The notes under the pieces: model-generated
What the model was told of the DNA's origin: nothing
The model's input: the letters and a program-made list of their open reading frames with translations, nothing else
Database searches by the model: none
Assembly: GCA_010672165.1 (NCBI GenBank)
Contig: JAAHHN010000026.1
Location: 1 to 46,878 of the forward strand
Length of the DNA: 46,878 nt
Origin: Spirulina sp. SIO3F2
GTDB taxonomy: Bacteria > Cyanobacteriota > Cyanobacteriia > Cyanobacteriales > Spirulinaceae
Direction of reading: 5' to 3'
Part shown: positions 28,618 through 37,598 of the stretch, piece after piece
Numbering within the stretch: the first letter of the stretch is position 1
How the letters are laid out: every line of letters starts with the position of its first letter
Program-made: the position numbers and the translations under genes

Positions 28618-29523
28618 CTAATCCCAATCATCGTCAAGCTCATCTTTTTGCTGCAAGCGTGTGATCGCAAGCTTTAGGACAGGTTTTACGCCTGAGTTTT
28701 GCTCTTGGCTTAAACAATTTTGCAGTGGCTGGATAGCTTGGCGATCGCCAAACTTAATCAAGGCCAACGCTAGAGTTTTTCTCACTTCAGGTTCAGGAGC
28801 ACTTAATCGCTTGAGTAACTCTGGAATGCTCTCTTGATCCTGTATATTCCCTAAAGCTGTAATTGCTTCAATTCGTACGGCTGGCTCGGAATCATCAAGT
28901 CCTTTTCTGAGTAAAGTTAAAGCGTGACTATCTTGCTGATCCATCGCTAGGCTTGTCAATGCCCCCATTACCGCACAGCGAACGTCAGAACTATTAGACT
29001 CAAAAGCTGTGTAGAGCTGCTCCTTCGCTTCAATTCCAATGAAAGACAAGGCCCAAGAAGCATGACCTTTAATGGTTTCAGAATATTCGGAATTGGTGAG
29101 GATATCGAGTAGAGCGGGAACAGAGGCTTCCCCTGTTCGTGCCAATGCACCAACCACTGAGCCCTTCACCACTTGATCCTCATCATTAAGCAACACATGA
29201 ATCAGCGTCGGAACGTTGTTGGGATCACCGATCAGAGTAAGGGTCTTCCCGCTGGCACGACGAACCACTGGATTCGGATGGGTGGTTAGTGCTTCCAAAA
29301 GATGGGGAGTGGCGGGATCGCCAATTTTACCGAGCAGCTCTGCGATCGCCAATCGAGTCATTCCGCGTGAGTCTGCAAACCCTGCGACCAATGCTTTTAA
29401 AACATCAGTCTGAGCGGGATCAAATGTCTGGGTAAACCATTGTTCCTGCACCCGCTCAATCAGTTGATCGAGGGTCTGTTGCTCAACAGAGAGGACAGGG
29501 GATTGGGATGAGGAGGAAGACAT
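28618..29523 (-). CDS. cpeF: CpeF-like HEAT-repeat bilin lyase, paralogue 1
   Basis: A 301-residue E/F-clan lyase with about seven HEAT repeats after an N-terminal variable segment. Diagnostic blocks are DSRGMTRLAIAELLGKIGDP, NPVVRRASGKTLTLIGDP, DEDQVVKGSVVGALARTGE and IKGHASWALSFIG. In Fremyella CpeF (formerly MpeV) attaches the doubly linked phycoerythrobilin to the beta-subunit Cys48/59 pair, here Cys50/61. MpeU and MpeV of marine Synechococcus are relatives that may also isomerise bilin to phycourobilin. A second paralogue lies at 34684-35574. Which set each one serves cannot be read from sequence. It is transcribed alone on the minus strand. Confidence 0.85.
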   Translation of the reverse strand: MSSSSSQSPVLSVEQQTLDQLIERVQEQWFTQTFDPAQTDVLKALVAGFADSRGMTRLAIAELLGKIGDPATPHLLEALTTHPNPVVRRASGKTLTLIGDPNNVPTLIHVLLNDEDQVVKGSVVGALARTGEASVPALLDILTNSEYSETIKGHASWALSFIGIEAKEQLYTAFESNSSDVRCAVMGALTSLAMDQQDSHALTLLRKGLDDSEPAVRIEAITALGNIQDQESIPELLKRLSAPEPEVRKTLALALIKFGDRQAIQPLQNCLSQEQNSGVKPVLKLAITRLQQKDELDDDWD

Positions 29524-29804
29524 TGAGTAAATATACTAAATAATATAGATATAGATAGACCGCAGGCTGTACCAATTTTATAATCCTAGCGCCAATATCT
29601 ACCCTTATCAAACTCAGGCTGGTTTAGCAATACGGAACGATAATCGCGTCGTCTCGGAATGGTATGATTGAATCCGTTAAAGTGGATTCCTTTGTTTGAT
29701 TCCTGATGCTTGTTAAATAGCTACCCTGAGTTTAAGGAAGAATAAGCTTCTAAATAACAAACTATTTTCTGATTTTTTACAAGTAATTTCTTTACCAACC
29801 TTGA
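29524..29804. promoter_or_regulatory. Divergent interval between cpeF paralogue 1 and cpeY paralogue 1
   Basis: This 281-bp gap between divergent starts holds AT-rich stretches on both sides and presumably both promoters. No gene or clear repeat is seen. Confidence 0.4.
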
Positions 29805-31103
29805 GTGATGACTGAAGACCGACGTTTCTTCAATATGTTTCCAGGCTTAACAGAAGAGAAAGCCATTGAAATCTTAGCCACTCCCCTTGAGCAACTGGAT
29901 GATTCCTCCGAGCGCTATATTGCCGCCTCACATCTAATCAATTTTCCAACGGAGCGATCGATCAATGCCTTAATTACAACAGTCCAAGATCTCGATCCAG
30001 CTATGGATCATCGCATTGCTCGTCGTAAGGCTGTTGAGAGTCTCGGTCGCCTTAAAGCCCAGACAGCGCTTCCCACAATTCGATCTTGTCTGACTGATCC
30101 CGATCAATACACAGTTGAGAATGCTGTGTGGGCAATTGGAGAAATTGGCACGGATGATGATCAGATTAAAGCTGAGATCACGAATCTACTTCAGCAAGAG
30201 AACCAAAGCTATCGCGTTATTATCCAGACGCTAGCAAACTTTGACTATAAACCTGCGATCGCGGCCATTGAACCGCTCACAACCGCTGAAGATAAACTCA
30301 CCGCCAGCACTGCAATCACCGCGATTTGTCGCTTGACCAATGACTACAGTGGGATGAATCAAATTGTCGAGTTTTTACAGCATGAGCAAGTCAAAATTCG
30401 ACGGGCAGCGATGCAAGATCTTGCTGATGCTCAATATTATGAGGCGATCGCTGCCATTGCCAAATGTCCGATTTCACTAGCGTTTCGGGTGCGGGCTTTA
30501 AGACTCTTAGCTCAAGCTGGATTGCCGACTCAAAAAATCGCTTTTTCGGATATCGAACCGTATCTTGATGACGTAATTTTAGATCATCCTAAAACACTGG
30601 ATCTGCTTCATGAATATGATCAACTACCCAGTTTGGATTTCGTGATCAATGAGCTGTACCAAACCGACTTTGGTCGTTGCTACTTGGCAACCCAAACGAT
30701 GATCGAGCATTATGCTGGAGTGGCAGGGCCAGCATTAATGCTTACCTATGAAAAATCAGCTCATAATGACTATGGTGCTCATTATCATGTGATTAAACTT
30801 TGGGGCTGGCTCAAGTATGAACCTGCAAGAGAATTGATAATCCGAGCTTTACACAATACTGAGCCGCAATTCCAAAAGTCACGAGGCGCAGCGGCCATTG
30901 CCCTGGCACAGTTGGGCGGTTCAGAAGTTGTGTCTTTGCTTAAAGAACAACTCAATAGTTCAGTGTTTGGCCTGAAGTATGCTTGCCTATTGGCATTAAA
31001 CCAACTGGGATATCAGGAATTTGAATCTTCGTGTTTTGAAGGGCAAGAACCACTGCTCCAGCAAAAACTTGAACGCTTATCGAGCAGTTCAAAGAAAAAT
31101 TAA
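29805..31103 (+). CDS. cpeY: CpeY-like HEAT-repeat bilin lyase, paralogue 1
   Basis: A 432-residue E/F-clan lyase. N-terminal HEAT repeats (RYIAASHLINFPTERSINAL, ARRKAVESLGRLKAQTALP, VENAVWAIGEIG) are followed by a distinctive central block (HEYDQLPSLDFVINELYQTD) and AHYHVIKLWGWLKY near residue 325. In Fremyella CpeY attaches phycoerythrobilin to alpha-subunit Cys82, helped by CpeZ. MpeY and MpeZ of marine Synechococcus act at the matching Cys83 of PE-II; MpeZ also isomerises bilin to phycourobilin. It is followed by a paralogue 255 bases later. Its TAA stop overlaps the start of an inverted-repeat element. Confidence 0.87.
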   Translation: MMTEDRRFFNMFPGLTEEKAIEILATPLEQLDDSSERYIAASHLINFPTERSINALITTVQDLDPAMDHRIARRKAVESLGRLKAQTALPTIRSCLTDPDQYTVENAVWAIGEIGTDDDQIKAEITNLLQQENQSYRVIIQTLANFDYKPAIAAIEPLTTAEDKLTASTAITAICRLTNDYSGMNQIVEFLQHEQVKIRRAAMQDLADAQYYEAIAAIAKCPISLAFRVRALRLLAQAGLPTQKIAFSDIEPYLDDVILDHPKTLDLLHEYDQLPSLDFVINELYQTDFGRCYLATQTMIEHYAGVAGPALMLTYEKSAHNDYGAHYHVIKLWGWLKYEPARELIIRALHNTEPQFQKSRGAAAIALAQLGGSEVVSLLKEQLNSSVFGLKYACLLALNQLGYQEFESSCFEGQEPLLQQKLERLSSSSKKN

Positions 31104-31243
31104 GGGCTTGTCATTCAGTTGGCAAATCTCATGAATTTGCAGGTTGGGTGGAGTGGTAGCGAAACCCAACACGATCGTTGCAAGCCCTTCTGGTGTTGGG
31201 TTTCCTCCGCCAACCCAACCTACATCCGATGACATGCCCTAAA
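31100..31243. repeat. Palindromic repeat between the two cpeY genes (about 144 bp)
   Basis: The ends are inverted: TTAAGGGCTTGTCAT on the left and ATGACATGCCCTAA on the right. The interior has a second inverted pair built on GGTTGGGTGGAG and CTCCGCCAACCCAACC and on AACCCAACAC and GGTGTTGGGTT. The GGTTGGGT core is a motif seen in widespread cyanobacterial palindromic repeats. The outer ends resemble the MITE family ends (GGGCTGTCGTCAG). It supplies the stop region of the upstream gene. Confidence 0.7.
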
Positions 31244-31358
31244 TTCAGATAGATATCCTACATCAGTATTTGAAGGTTGTAGTGCAATAAAATTTGCATT
31301 CAGACATGGTGAAACAATCTTTGCGTTTGCCCTTGGCTCAATTTCTTGCATTGACAAT

Positions 31359-32651
31359 ATGAATCAACGTCCCTTTAGTATTTTTAGCCTTACTGAAGAT
31401 CAAGCGATCTTATTGCTAGAAACACCTCCTGAACAGCTAGACGATCCCGCCGATCGCTATATTGCGGCCTCACAGTTGGTCAACTATCCCAGCGATCGGG
31501 CAATTCAGGCATTAATCAAAGCCCTAACCCTTCCTGTCGAAGATCTTAATAGCCGTATTGTGCGACGCAAAGCCGTTGAAACGCTGGGATATCTCAAAGC
31601 AACCGCAGCGTTACCTTTCCTCCAGGAGCGTTTACAGGATGAAGATCCCTACACCGTACAGAATGCCATCTGGTCGATCGGCGAGATTGGGTGTCCAGAT
31701 CAACCAGAGCAAACAATAATCGGCGAAATCATTGCGCTGTTGAGCAATGAACGCCAAAATACGCGTCTGATTATCCAGACGTTGGCGAAGTTGAAATCTA
31801 CCGCTGCAGTTGAGCCCATCCGTGCGTTTATGCAGGCGGATGATCCGGCTATTGCAGGCGCAGCGATTTCAGCCCTATATCAGCTTGCAGGGGAAGATAC
31901 TCAGTTGCCGCGCCTGGTGGAATTCTTGCAACATGATTCTGTCAATGCACGACGCAGTTCCATTCAAGATTTAATTGATGCCCGCTGCTATGATGCCATT
32001 CCCAAGATTATTCAGTGCCCAGTTTCGATCGCTTTTCGACTCCGAGGCATTCGCCTATTGGCAGAAGCAGGAATGCCCACCGAAGCAATTACGTTTGCTC
32101 AGCTTGAAACAGCCTTAGACATCACCATTCGTGATCATCCCCAGGCTTTGGCGCTGGTTCATGAGTATGATCAACCCCCAAGCTTGGATTTTGTTATCCA
32201 TGAGCTCTATGAAACAGACTTTAGCCGCTGTTATTTGGCAACCCAGACGTTGTTAGAACTGTATCCGGAGGTTGCGCCCACCGCCTTGATAACAGAGTTT
32301 CAGCAAAAAGCGCGGGGGGATTATGGTGCTCATTATCATGTGATTAAACTCTTGGGCTGGCTCAGGTACCAACCTGCCTATGACCTAATCCTAGAAGCCC
32401 TGCATAATCCAGCACCCCAGTTTCAGAAGTCCAGGTTTGCTGCCGCGATCGCTCTGGGAGAATTGGGCGATGCCCGTGCTATCCCCGAACTGAAAACGTA
32501 TTTGGACAATCCAGTCTGGGCATTAAGTTATGCCTGTTTGCTGGCGCTTCAGCAGCTCAATGTTGCGATTGATCAGGCAATCTTTGATACGGATACGGCT
32601 GATTTCTTGGTTCGGGCTAAGGGTCTGAGACGCTTTGCCAGCTCACGTTAG
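31359..32651 (+). CDS. cpeY: CpeY-like HEAT-repeat bilin lyase, paralogue 2
   Basis: A 430-residue protein matching paralogue 1 over its full length (TEDQAILLLETPPEQLDDP, ARRKAVE-like VRRKAVETLGYLKA, HEYDQPPSLDFVIHELYETD, GDYGAHYHVIKLLGWLRY). Long stretches are near-identical even in DNA, for example the block at 32325-32350 compared with 30770-30800, so the pair arose by tandem duplication. It sits 198 bases before cpeB of set B, which makes it the natural candidate to act on CpeA set B. Whether it is a plain lyase or a lyase-isomerase is not decidable here. Confidence 0.87.
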   Translation: MNQRPFSIFSLTEDQAILLLETPPEQLDDPADRYIAASQLVNYPSDRAIQALIKALTLPVEDLNSRIVRRKAVETLGYLKATAALPFLQERLQDEDPYTVQNAIWSIGEIGCPDQPEQTIIGEIIALLSNERQNTRLIIQTLAKLKSTAAVEPIRAFMQADDPAIAGAAISALYQLAGEDTQLPRLVEFLQHDSVNARRSSIQDLIDARCYDAIPKIIQCPVSIAFRLRGIRLLAEAGMPTEAITFAQLETALDITIRDHPQALALVHEYDQPPSLDFVIHELYETDFSRCYLATQTLLELYPEVAPTALITEFQQKARGDYGAHYHVIKLLGWLRYQPAYDLILEALHNPAPQFQKSRFAAAIALGELGDARAIPELKTYLDNPVWALSYACLLALQQLNVAIDQAIFDTDTADFLVRAKGLRRFASSR

Positions 32652-32849
32652 CTAGGATATATCAAGGCTTCTATCCTGATTGGCCAGGCTTCTAAGTTTT
32701 AGCAGTACTCCTACTATTGTTAACTTTCTTTACTTACTCTCTCATAACCGAGACTGAAGTCCTAAAGCCCCTTATCCTACCTAGGAAAGCTTCTCGTCTT
32801 AGTGCGATAAGCTACAAAAAACAAAAATTACAGTTCTTAAATTGTTTAA
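32652..32849 (+). promoter_or_regulatory. Leader of cpeBA set B
   Basis: This 198-bp interval contains TTGTTAACTTTCTTTACTTAC near 32716 (TTGTTA-like elements occur in known cpeBA promoters) and GAAGGAGA eight bases before the cpeB ATG at 32850. It differs from the set A leader, so the two operons may respond differently. Confidence 0.45.
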
Positions 32850-33398
<549 letters not shown>

Positions 33399-33463
33399 TT
33401 GGGCTTTTGCCAATCGATACATTGATTTAAACAAATACTTTCACTAAGGAGAGATCTAAAGAG

Positions 33464-33952
33464 ATGAAATCAGTTTTGACAACTGTTGTTGCTGCTGCTG
33501 ACCGGGCAGCTCGTTTCCCCAGCAGCTCTGACCTAGAGTCCGTTCAAGGTAGTCTGCAACGTGCAGCTGCTCGTATGGAAGCTGCTGACAAGCTTGCTGG
33601 TAACTATGACCAAGTTGCTCAAGAAGCTGTTGATGCAATCTACAAGAAGTATCCCAACGGTCAAGGCAAGGATATTGATGCTGGGACTCAGAAAGACAAG
33701 TGTAAGCGTGACATCGTTCACTACCTGCGTCTGATCAACTACTGCTTGGTTGTGGGTGGTACCGGTCCTCTCGATGAGTGGGGCATCAATGGTGCACGCG
33801 AAGTCTACAAGGCTCTTGGCATTGGTGCTGATACTTATGTCACTGGTTTGACCGCTCTTCGCTCTCGTGGTTGCGCACCTCGTGATATGTCTGCTCAAGC
33901 TCTGGTTGAGTACAACACCTACCTCGACTATGTCATCAACTCCATGGCGTAA
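33464..33952 (+). CDS. cpeA: Phycoerythrin alpha subunit, divergent second copy (set B, MpeA-like traits)
   Basis: A 162-residue alpha subunit with bilin cysteines Cys80 in [17 protein letters not shown] and Cys137 in [13 protein letters not shown]. It lacks Cys59 of set A and is two residues shorter before the first bilin site. EKLAGNYD-like [20 protein letters not shown] and KYPNGQGKD are traits I recall from MpeA of PE-II. True MpeA has a third bilin cysteine at about position 75; here the segment reads [11 protein letters not shown] with none, so this chain should bind two bilins. A strong terminator hairpin follows at 34058. Confidence 0.93.
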   Translation: MKSVLTTVVAAADRAARFPSSSDLESVQGSLQRAAARMEAADKLAGNYDQVAQEAVDAIYKKYPNGQGKDIDAGTQKDKCKRDIVHYLRLINYCLVVGGTGPLDEWGINGAREVYKALGIGADTYVTGLTALRSRGCAPRDMSAQALVEYNTYLDYVINSMA

Positions 33953-34057
33953 TCGCTCTCCTCGTAAGTTGACTGGTTTTGGGGTTGTTTAGGCTAAGGA
34001 TAGATAGAATGCTATGCTTCTCTAAGCGGCTTTAAGCTTAAGTCACTTCGAGTCATC

Positions 34058-34085
34058 ACCCAAACTGGGTTTTCCCAGTTTGGGT
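34058..34085 (+). terminator. Rho-independent terminator of cpeBA set B
   Basis: A perfect 12-bp stem, ACCCAAACTGGG with its complement, has a TTTT loop and is followed by TTTGTTGTTTG. It lies 105 bases after the cpeA stop and is the strongest terminator in the phycoerythrin island. Confidence 0.85.
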
Positions 34086-34149
34086 TTTGTTGTTTGTTCA
34101 ATCTAGATTGTTCGTTGTATTCAGCTTCTGGTAAGAGTTCGAGTGGGTT

Positions 34150-34244
34150 GACCCACCTCCCCCTGCGGGTACTTCTCCCAGGAGGAGATCAAGAAATCCC
34201 CTCTTGGGAGGGGCGGTCTCGCGTAGCGATGACCAGGGTGGGTC
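34150..34244. repeat. Imperfect palindromic repeat after cpeBA set B
   Basis: GACCCACC at the left pairs with GGGTGGGTC at the right. Inner pairs are CTCCCAGGAGGAG and CCCCTCTTGGGAGGGG, then GGTCTCGCGTAGCGATGACC. This matches a class of GGGTGGGT palindromes that are dispersed in cyanobacterial genomes. A 128-codon frame through it (34094-34480) is considered chance. Confidence 0.6.
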
Positions 34245-34348
34245 GGGTTTATGTTGCCCCATCAGACCCTTTCATTCAGCGGGTTTTGTGCTTAAGTTCA
34301 CACGGATGGTTTAAAACCCTCCCCTACCTGTCTGTTTCTTTCAACTTC

Positions 34349-34645
34349 TCAATCACTAGATCTTCTATAACCAGAAAGCCTCACAATAATCTGGCTAGCA
34401 GTCTTGTTGAGTTGATAAATCTTCTGAGCTTGCTGCTTCAACGCGTCTCTGATCTCAGAATTGGAACAGTGAATTACTAGATCATCAGCCCCTGTCACCC
34501 ATTGCAATTGGCAAAGCTGAGTGACAGGAACTTCTGTTTTCAATTGCTGCAACAGGAGACCCCAAGCTTTGAACTTTTGTAGCCATTCAGAATCATTGAG
34601 TTCTGCTTCAAGTTCATGCTTTAAGGGATTTTGATCTTCAATCAT
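34349..34645 (-). CDS. Small conserved-looking hypothetical protein in lyase operon
   Basis: A 98-residue protein that I do not recognise. An N-terminal helix is rich in acidic residues (KHELEAELNDSEWLQKFKAW); the C-terminal half has alternating beta and alpha character (DLVIHCSNSEIRDALKQQA, SQIIVRLSGYRRS). The layout resembles short nucleic-acid or DnaA-like modules, but no motif is diagnostic. It is the last gene of a minus-strand unit (pentapeptide protein, CpeF paralogue 2, this gene), 38 bases after the lyase, which ties it to phycoerythrin assembly by position only. Confidence 0.6.
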   Translation of the reverse strand: MIEDQNPLKHELEAELNDSEWLQKFKAWGLLLQQLKTEVPVTQLCQLQWVTGADDLVIHCSNSEIRDALKQQAQKIYQLNKTASQIIVRLSGYRRSSD

Positions 34646-34683
34646 GACTTGGTAACTCTCTAGCGTTATTGGGTAGAAACGAC

Positions 34684-35574
34684 TTATAAACGTTGCTTGA
34701 GTTGAGAGATTGCCAGCTTAAGAACGGTTTCAACAGCGGCTTCTGACTCTCGATCGCGGGCTGTTTCTAGGGCGGCGATCGCCTGGGGATCGCCGATTTT
34801 CATAATAGAGAGCGCAGCGGCACGACGGGTTTCCCAATCAATATGCTCCAGTAACTCAACGAGGATAGGTAATGCAGGTTGATAAGCTAGCGTCCCCAGA
34901 GCCGCAGCTGCTTCACAGCGAACCATTTCTGCTGGATCGCTCAAGGCATTGATTAATAGGTCTTCCATACCCTCGCTCGGATTCTCCCGCGCCACGCTCT
35001 CGATCGCGCCCACAATCGCAGCTCGCACTTCTGGTGAGTTTGACGACAGAGCCTGGGTCAAATAGGGCTGGGCGTCCCGACCAATAAACCCTAAAGCCCA
35101 TGCAGCCTGACCTTTGATTGTCCCTGGATAGTCGGGCGATTCTAAGATCTGGAGCAGTTGCTGTACGGCAGTTTCTCCCATTTTCGCCAATGCACCTGCT
35201 GATGAGCCCCTTACGACCGCATCTGCATCGGTTAATAAGGCTTGAATTAGCGCTGGAACTGCTGTTGGGTCGGCGATTGCAGCCAGGGTCTTAGCCGAGG
35301 AACGGCGCACGGTCGGATTTTCATGATGAGCCAAACTCTCTTGTAGATAAGGTGTTGCCACCGTCCCGAGTTCTCCTAGGAGCTCAACAATGCTCAACCG
35401 TGTCATTCCTCGAGTATCACCTAGACATTCGATCAGTTGCTTTAACAATAATGGCTCATCGATATCCAATGTACCCTGCGCAATTTGCTCATTAACGCTT
35501 TGCACGAATTCATCAGTTGCCTCTGGTGACAATAATTGTGGCTCCTGTGGAAATTGGGCTTCTACACTAACCAT
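34684..35574 (-). CDS. cpeF: CpeF-like HEAT-repeat bilin lyase, paralogue 2
   Basis: A 296-residue E/F-clan lyase closely related to the protein at 28618-29523. It shares DTRGMTRLSIVELLGELG, NPTVRRSSAKTLAAIADP, DADAVVRGSSAGALAKMGE and IKGQAAWALGFIGRDA. About seven HEAT repeats cover residues 60-290. The expected role is attachment (perhaps with isomerisation) of the doubly linked bilin on a beta subunit. Its gene is 700 bases from cpeA of set B on the opposite strand, so it may serve set B. It is the middle gene of a three-gene minus-strand unit. Confidence 0.85.
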   Translation of the reverse strand: MVSVEAQFPQEPQLLSPEATDEFVQSVNEQIAQGTLDIDEPLLLKQLIECLGDTRGMTRLSIVELLGELGTVATPYLQESLAHHENPTVRRSSAKTLAAIADPTAVPALIQALLTDADAVVRGSSAGALAKMGETAVQQLLQILESPDYPGTIKGQAAWALGFIGRDAQPYLTQALSSNSPEVRAAIVGAIESVARENPSEGMEDLLINALSDPAEMVRCEAAAALGTLAYQPALPILVELLEHIDWETRRAAALSIMKIGDPQAIAALETARDRESEAAVETVLKLAISQLKQRL

Positions 35575-35625
35575 TGTTAAGCTTTACCAAATAATCAGTT
35601 TTTCATGCTGAGCAGAACTTATATT

Positions 35626-36435
35626 TTATCCAATGGGACACCCCAACGTTTCGCCAGTATGGTGACGTGTAAACGCATTCCACCCCCCCAATTCTTCTCT
35701 CGGAAAACTACAGAGCATGGCCTGGGTCTCTGCATTGATCCCCTGAGCATGGCTAAAGTCAGCGCCTGCGATCGTTGCCAGTTGATCCAAATTTGCACCC
35801 GTTAGATCCGCCGCTCGAAAATCAGTTTCTCTAAGGGTTGTGGCTGTTAAACGGGTATTGTGTAGATAGGCTCCCATCAAACAAGCTTTGGTCAGATCAG
35901 CGCCACTTAACGCGGCATCTTTGAGGTTAGCGCCTTTTAGATCTGCCCCACTTAAGTAGGCACCTCGCAAATTTGCGCCTTGTAAATCGGCATTGACGAG
36001 ATTCGCTGTGTTTAAAAACACACCCCCTAAATTCGCACGTGGGCCGATCGCACCTGAATTGCGATAGTCAAATCCTTGAGGCCAGAGCGTATGGCTATCG
36101 TAGTAGGCTAAAGTTAGCTTGGTCGTTTCAAGTTGAGTTGCTGTCAATACCGCACTTTGCAACTGGGCACGAAACAAAAGCGTATCTTGCAAATTTGCCT
36201 GGCTCAGGTTTGTCCCTTGCAGATTCACACCCCGTAAGTCTGCACCTTGCAGGTTTGCTGCACTAAGATTTGCACCCGCTAAACTTGCACCAATGGCGTT
36301 GACACCAGCTAAGTTGGCTCCAGCCAAATCAATACCGTCCAAAGCAGCAGCTTGTAAATCAAACTGGGTTAAATCTTGACCGTCAATCTTGGCTTGTTGC
36401 AAAGTTTGAACAGAAGCAATTAGTTTAAGTGACAT
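35626..36435 (-). CDS. Cytoplasmic pentapeptide-repeat protein in the phycoerythrin island
   Basis: A 269-residue protein without a signal peptide. Two blocks of A(D/N)Lxx repeats (about residues 30-105 and 145-215) are separated by a non-repeat insert (LAYYDSHTLWPQGFDYRNSG). The right-handed beta-helix fold is expected. The C-terminal 50 residues (SHAQGINAETQAMLCSFPRE) form a separate tail. It heads the minus-strand unit with CpeF paralogue 2 and a small unknown gene (spacing 51 bases). Function is unknown; location suggests assembly or stability of phycoerythrin rods. Confidence 0.83.
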   Translation of the reverse strand: MSLKLIASVQTLQQAKIDGQDLTQFDLQAAALDGIDLAGANLAGVNAIGASLAGANLSAANLQGADLRGVNLQGTNLSQANLQDTLLFRAQLQSAVLTATQLETTKLTLAYYDSHTLWPQGFDYRNSGAIGPRANLGGVFLNTANLVNADLQGANLRGAYLSGADLKGANLKDAALSGADLTKACLMGAYLHNTRLTATTLRETDFRAADLTGANLDQLATIAGADFSHAQGINAETQAMLCSFPREELGGWNAFTRHHTGETLGCPIG

Positions 36436-36766
36436 CTGATTAAGAGTTGCTGCTAGATAAATGGATAAATGTGGCTATTGTAGACGGAGTTGATTCAATG
36501 GGAAGATTTGATAAGAAGTGATAGATACACTTTAGCAAATGAATCTATTAAAACCCTTTGAAACAGTTTGATTTTCTGAAATCTCTCAAAGTTGAATTTT
36601 TTCTGGCTTAAGTTATCTCAGTGAAATTCCTTATGTTGCAATGTTGAATAATATAAACACTGCGACACACAGCTTTATCCTATAATTGCTCGGGGAGCTT
36701 TGGCGCAACTAGCGTTACATTCCTTAAAGAGAGATCTCGAACTGTACAACCAAAATCAATATTTTT
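36436..36766. promoter_or_regulatory. Divergent control region, pentapeptide gene and S-type lyase
   Basis: This AT-rich 331-bp interval lies between two divergent starts. It presumably holds both promoters. AAAGAGAGA near 36727 is a weak purine-rich site upstream of the lyase gene. No repeats or small genes are seen. Confidence 0.4.
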
Positions 36767-37372
36767 ATGAATCTTGCAATGCCAATGCAAACATCAACCC
36801 CAATGAACATGATGGACTTTTTTCGTAAAAGCGCGGGCATTTGGTTGTCTCAGCGTACTGTCCATCACTTTGATACCCGAGCCGACGAATCAGGCGAATC
36901 CAATTTGATCATTGATGTGTTGGCTGCCGATGATGAACGGGTTCAAGCGGTTTGTAAAGAGCAAAATATTGATTCTGTGTTAGCGGTTGGTGGCGCAAGT
37001 TTTTTATGGCAGCACAACCTAGAAGACGAACAACCCAATCCAGATTATGCAGCGATTCTGGTTGATTTGCCGAATCCAGACGATCCAACCAAGGGTGCAT
37101 TCCTACGCAACCGGGGGTATGTTGAAGGAATTCCAGTTGTTTGCCAATATCATTTTGCACCAGATGGGGTTCTCACCATTAACACTGAATATGAACGAAA
37201 TCAAGGGACAGAACGATGCTGGTTCGTTAATGACAATTTCCGGGTTAGAGTGACGATGGCTAAGATGATGAATGGGGTTAACTTAATGGGCTATTGTTCA
37301 GAGCGACGTTGTATTTCTGAAGCGGATATTGAGGCTGCATTAGCTAATAATCGTGAGCGTGCTCAAGTTTAA
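36767..37372 (+). CDS. S-type (CpcS/CpeS family) phycobiliprotein lyase, divergent member
   Basis: A 201-residue lipocalin-fold bilin lyase. Family marks are MMDFFRKSAGIWLSQRTVHH at the N terminus, LLRNRGYVEG-type FLRNRGYVEGIPVVCQYHF, LTINTEYERNQGTERCWFVN and NDNFRVRVTMAK. The end SERRCISEADIEAALANNRE is unusual, while the ordinary pattern here is a short SEIR ending. S-type lyases attach bilin at the central beta or alpha Cys-82/84 position. A start at 36803 (MNMMDFF) is possible and matches the family start better. It is a second S-type gene beside the canonical cpeS at 43333, so it may be a CpeU/CpcU-like partner or act on set B. Confidence 0.8.
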   Translation: MNLAMPMQTSTPMNMMDFFRKSAGIWLSQRTVHHFDTRADESGESNLIIDVLAADDERVQAVCKEQNIDSVLAVGGASFLWQHNLEDEQPNPDYAAILVDLPNPDDPTKGAFLRNRGYVEGIPVVCQYHFAPDGVLTINTEYERNQGTERCWFVNDNFRVRVTMAKMMNGVNLMGYCSERRCISEADIEAALANNRERAQV

Positions 37373-37519
37373 AACCCAAAATGATTGTTGTCCTTCTTTA
37401 GTCGCTCCGAGAAATGCAAATCTTGAAATCCTTGATCATAGTCAGGATTAAATCTGTCTTGGCAGTTTAGCAAGTGCGCAAGTGCGATGGAGATACATTT
37501 TTGTGCAAATAAGTCCAAG

Positions 37520-37544
37520 AAAAAAGGGTGAGCAACGCTCACCC
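37520..37544 (-). terminator. Terminator of the triple-REP linker gene
   Basis: GGGTGAGC pairs with GCTCACCC around a three-base loop (37526-37544). Read on the minus strand it is followed by a T-run (TTTTTTCTTGG), so it is placed to end the linker transcript. It lies 55 bases past the stop. Confidence 0.8.
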
Positions 37545-37598
37545 ATGCAAGTTGCCATTAAAAAATTATTAATTAGTCGATTAGCATCTTAAACCGTC

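Noticed and set aside
33464-33952. Set B as true PE-II with three alpha bilins
   Set aside because: The segment before Cys80 has no cysteine at about position 75, so only two alpha bilins are expected.
34094-34480. 128-codon open frame after cpeBA set B
   Set aside because: It runs through a terminator and a palindromic repeat and overlaps a better-supported minus-strand gene.
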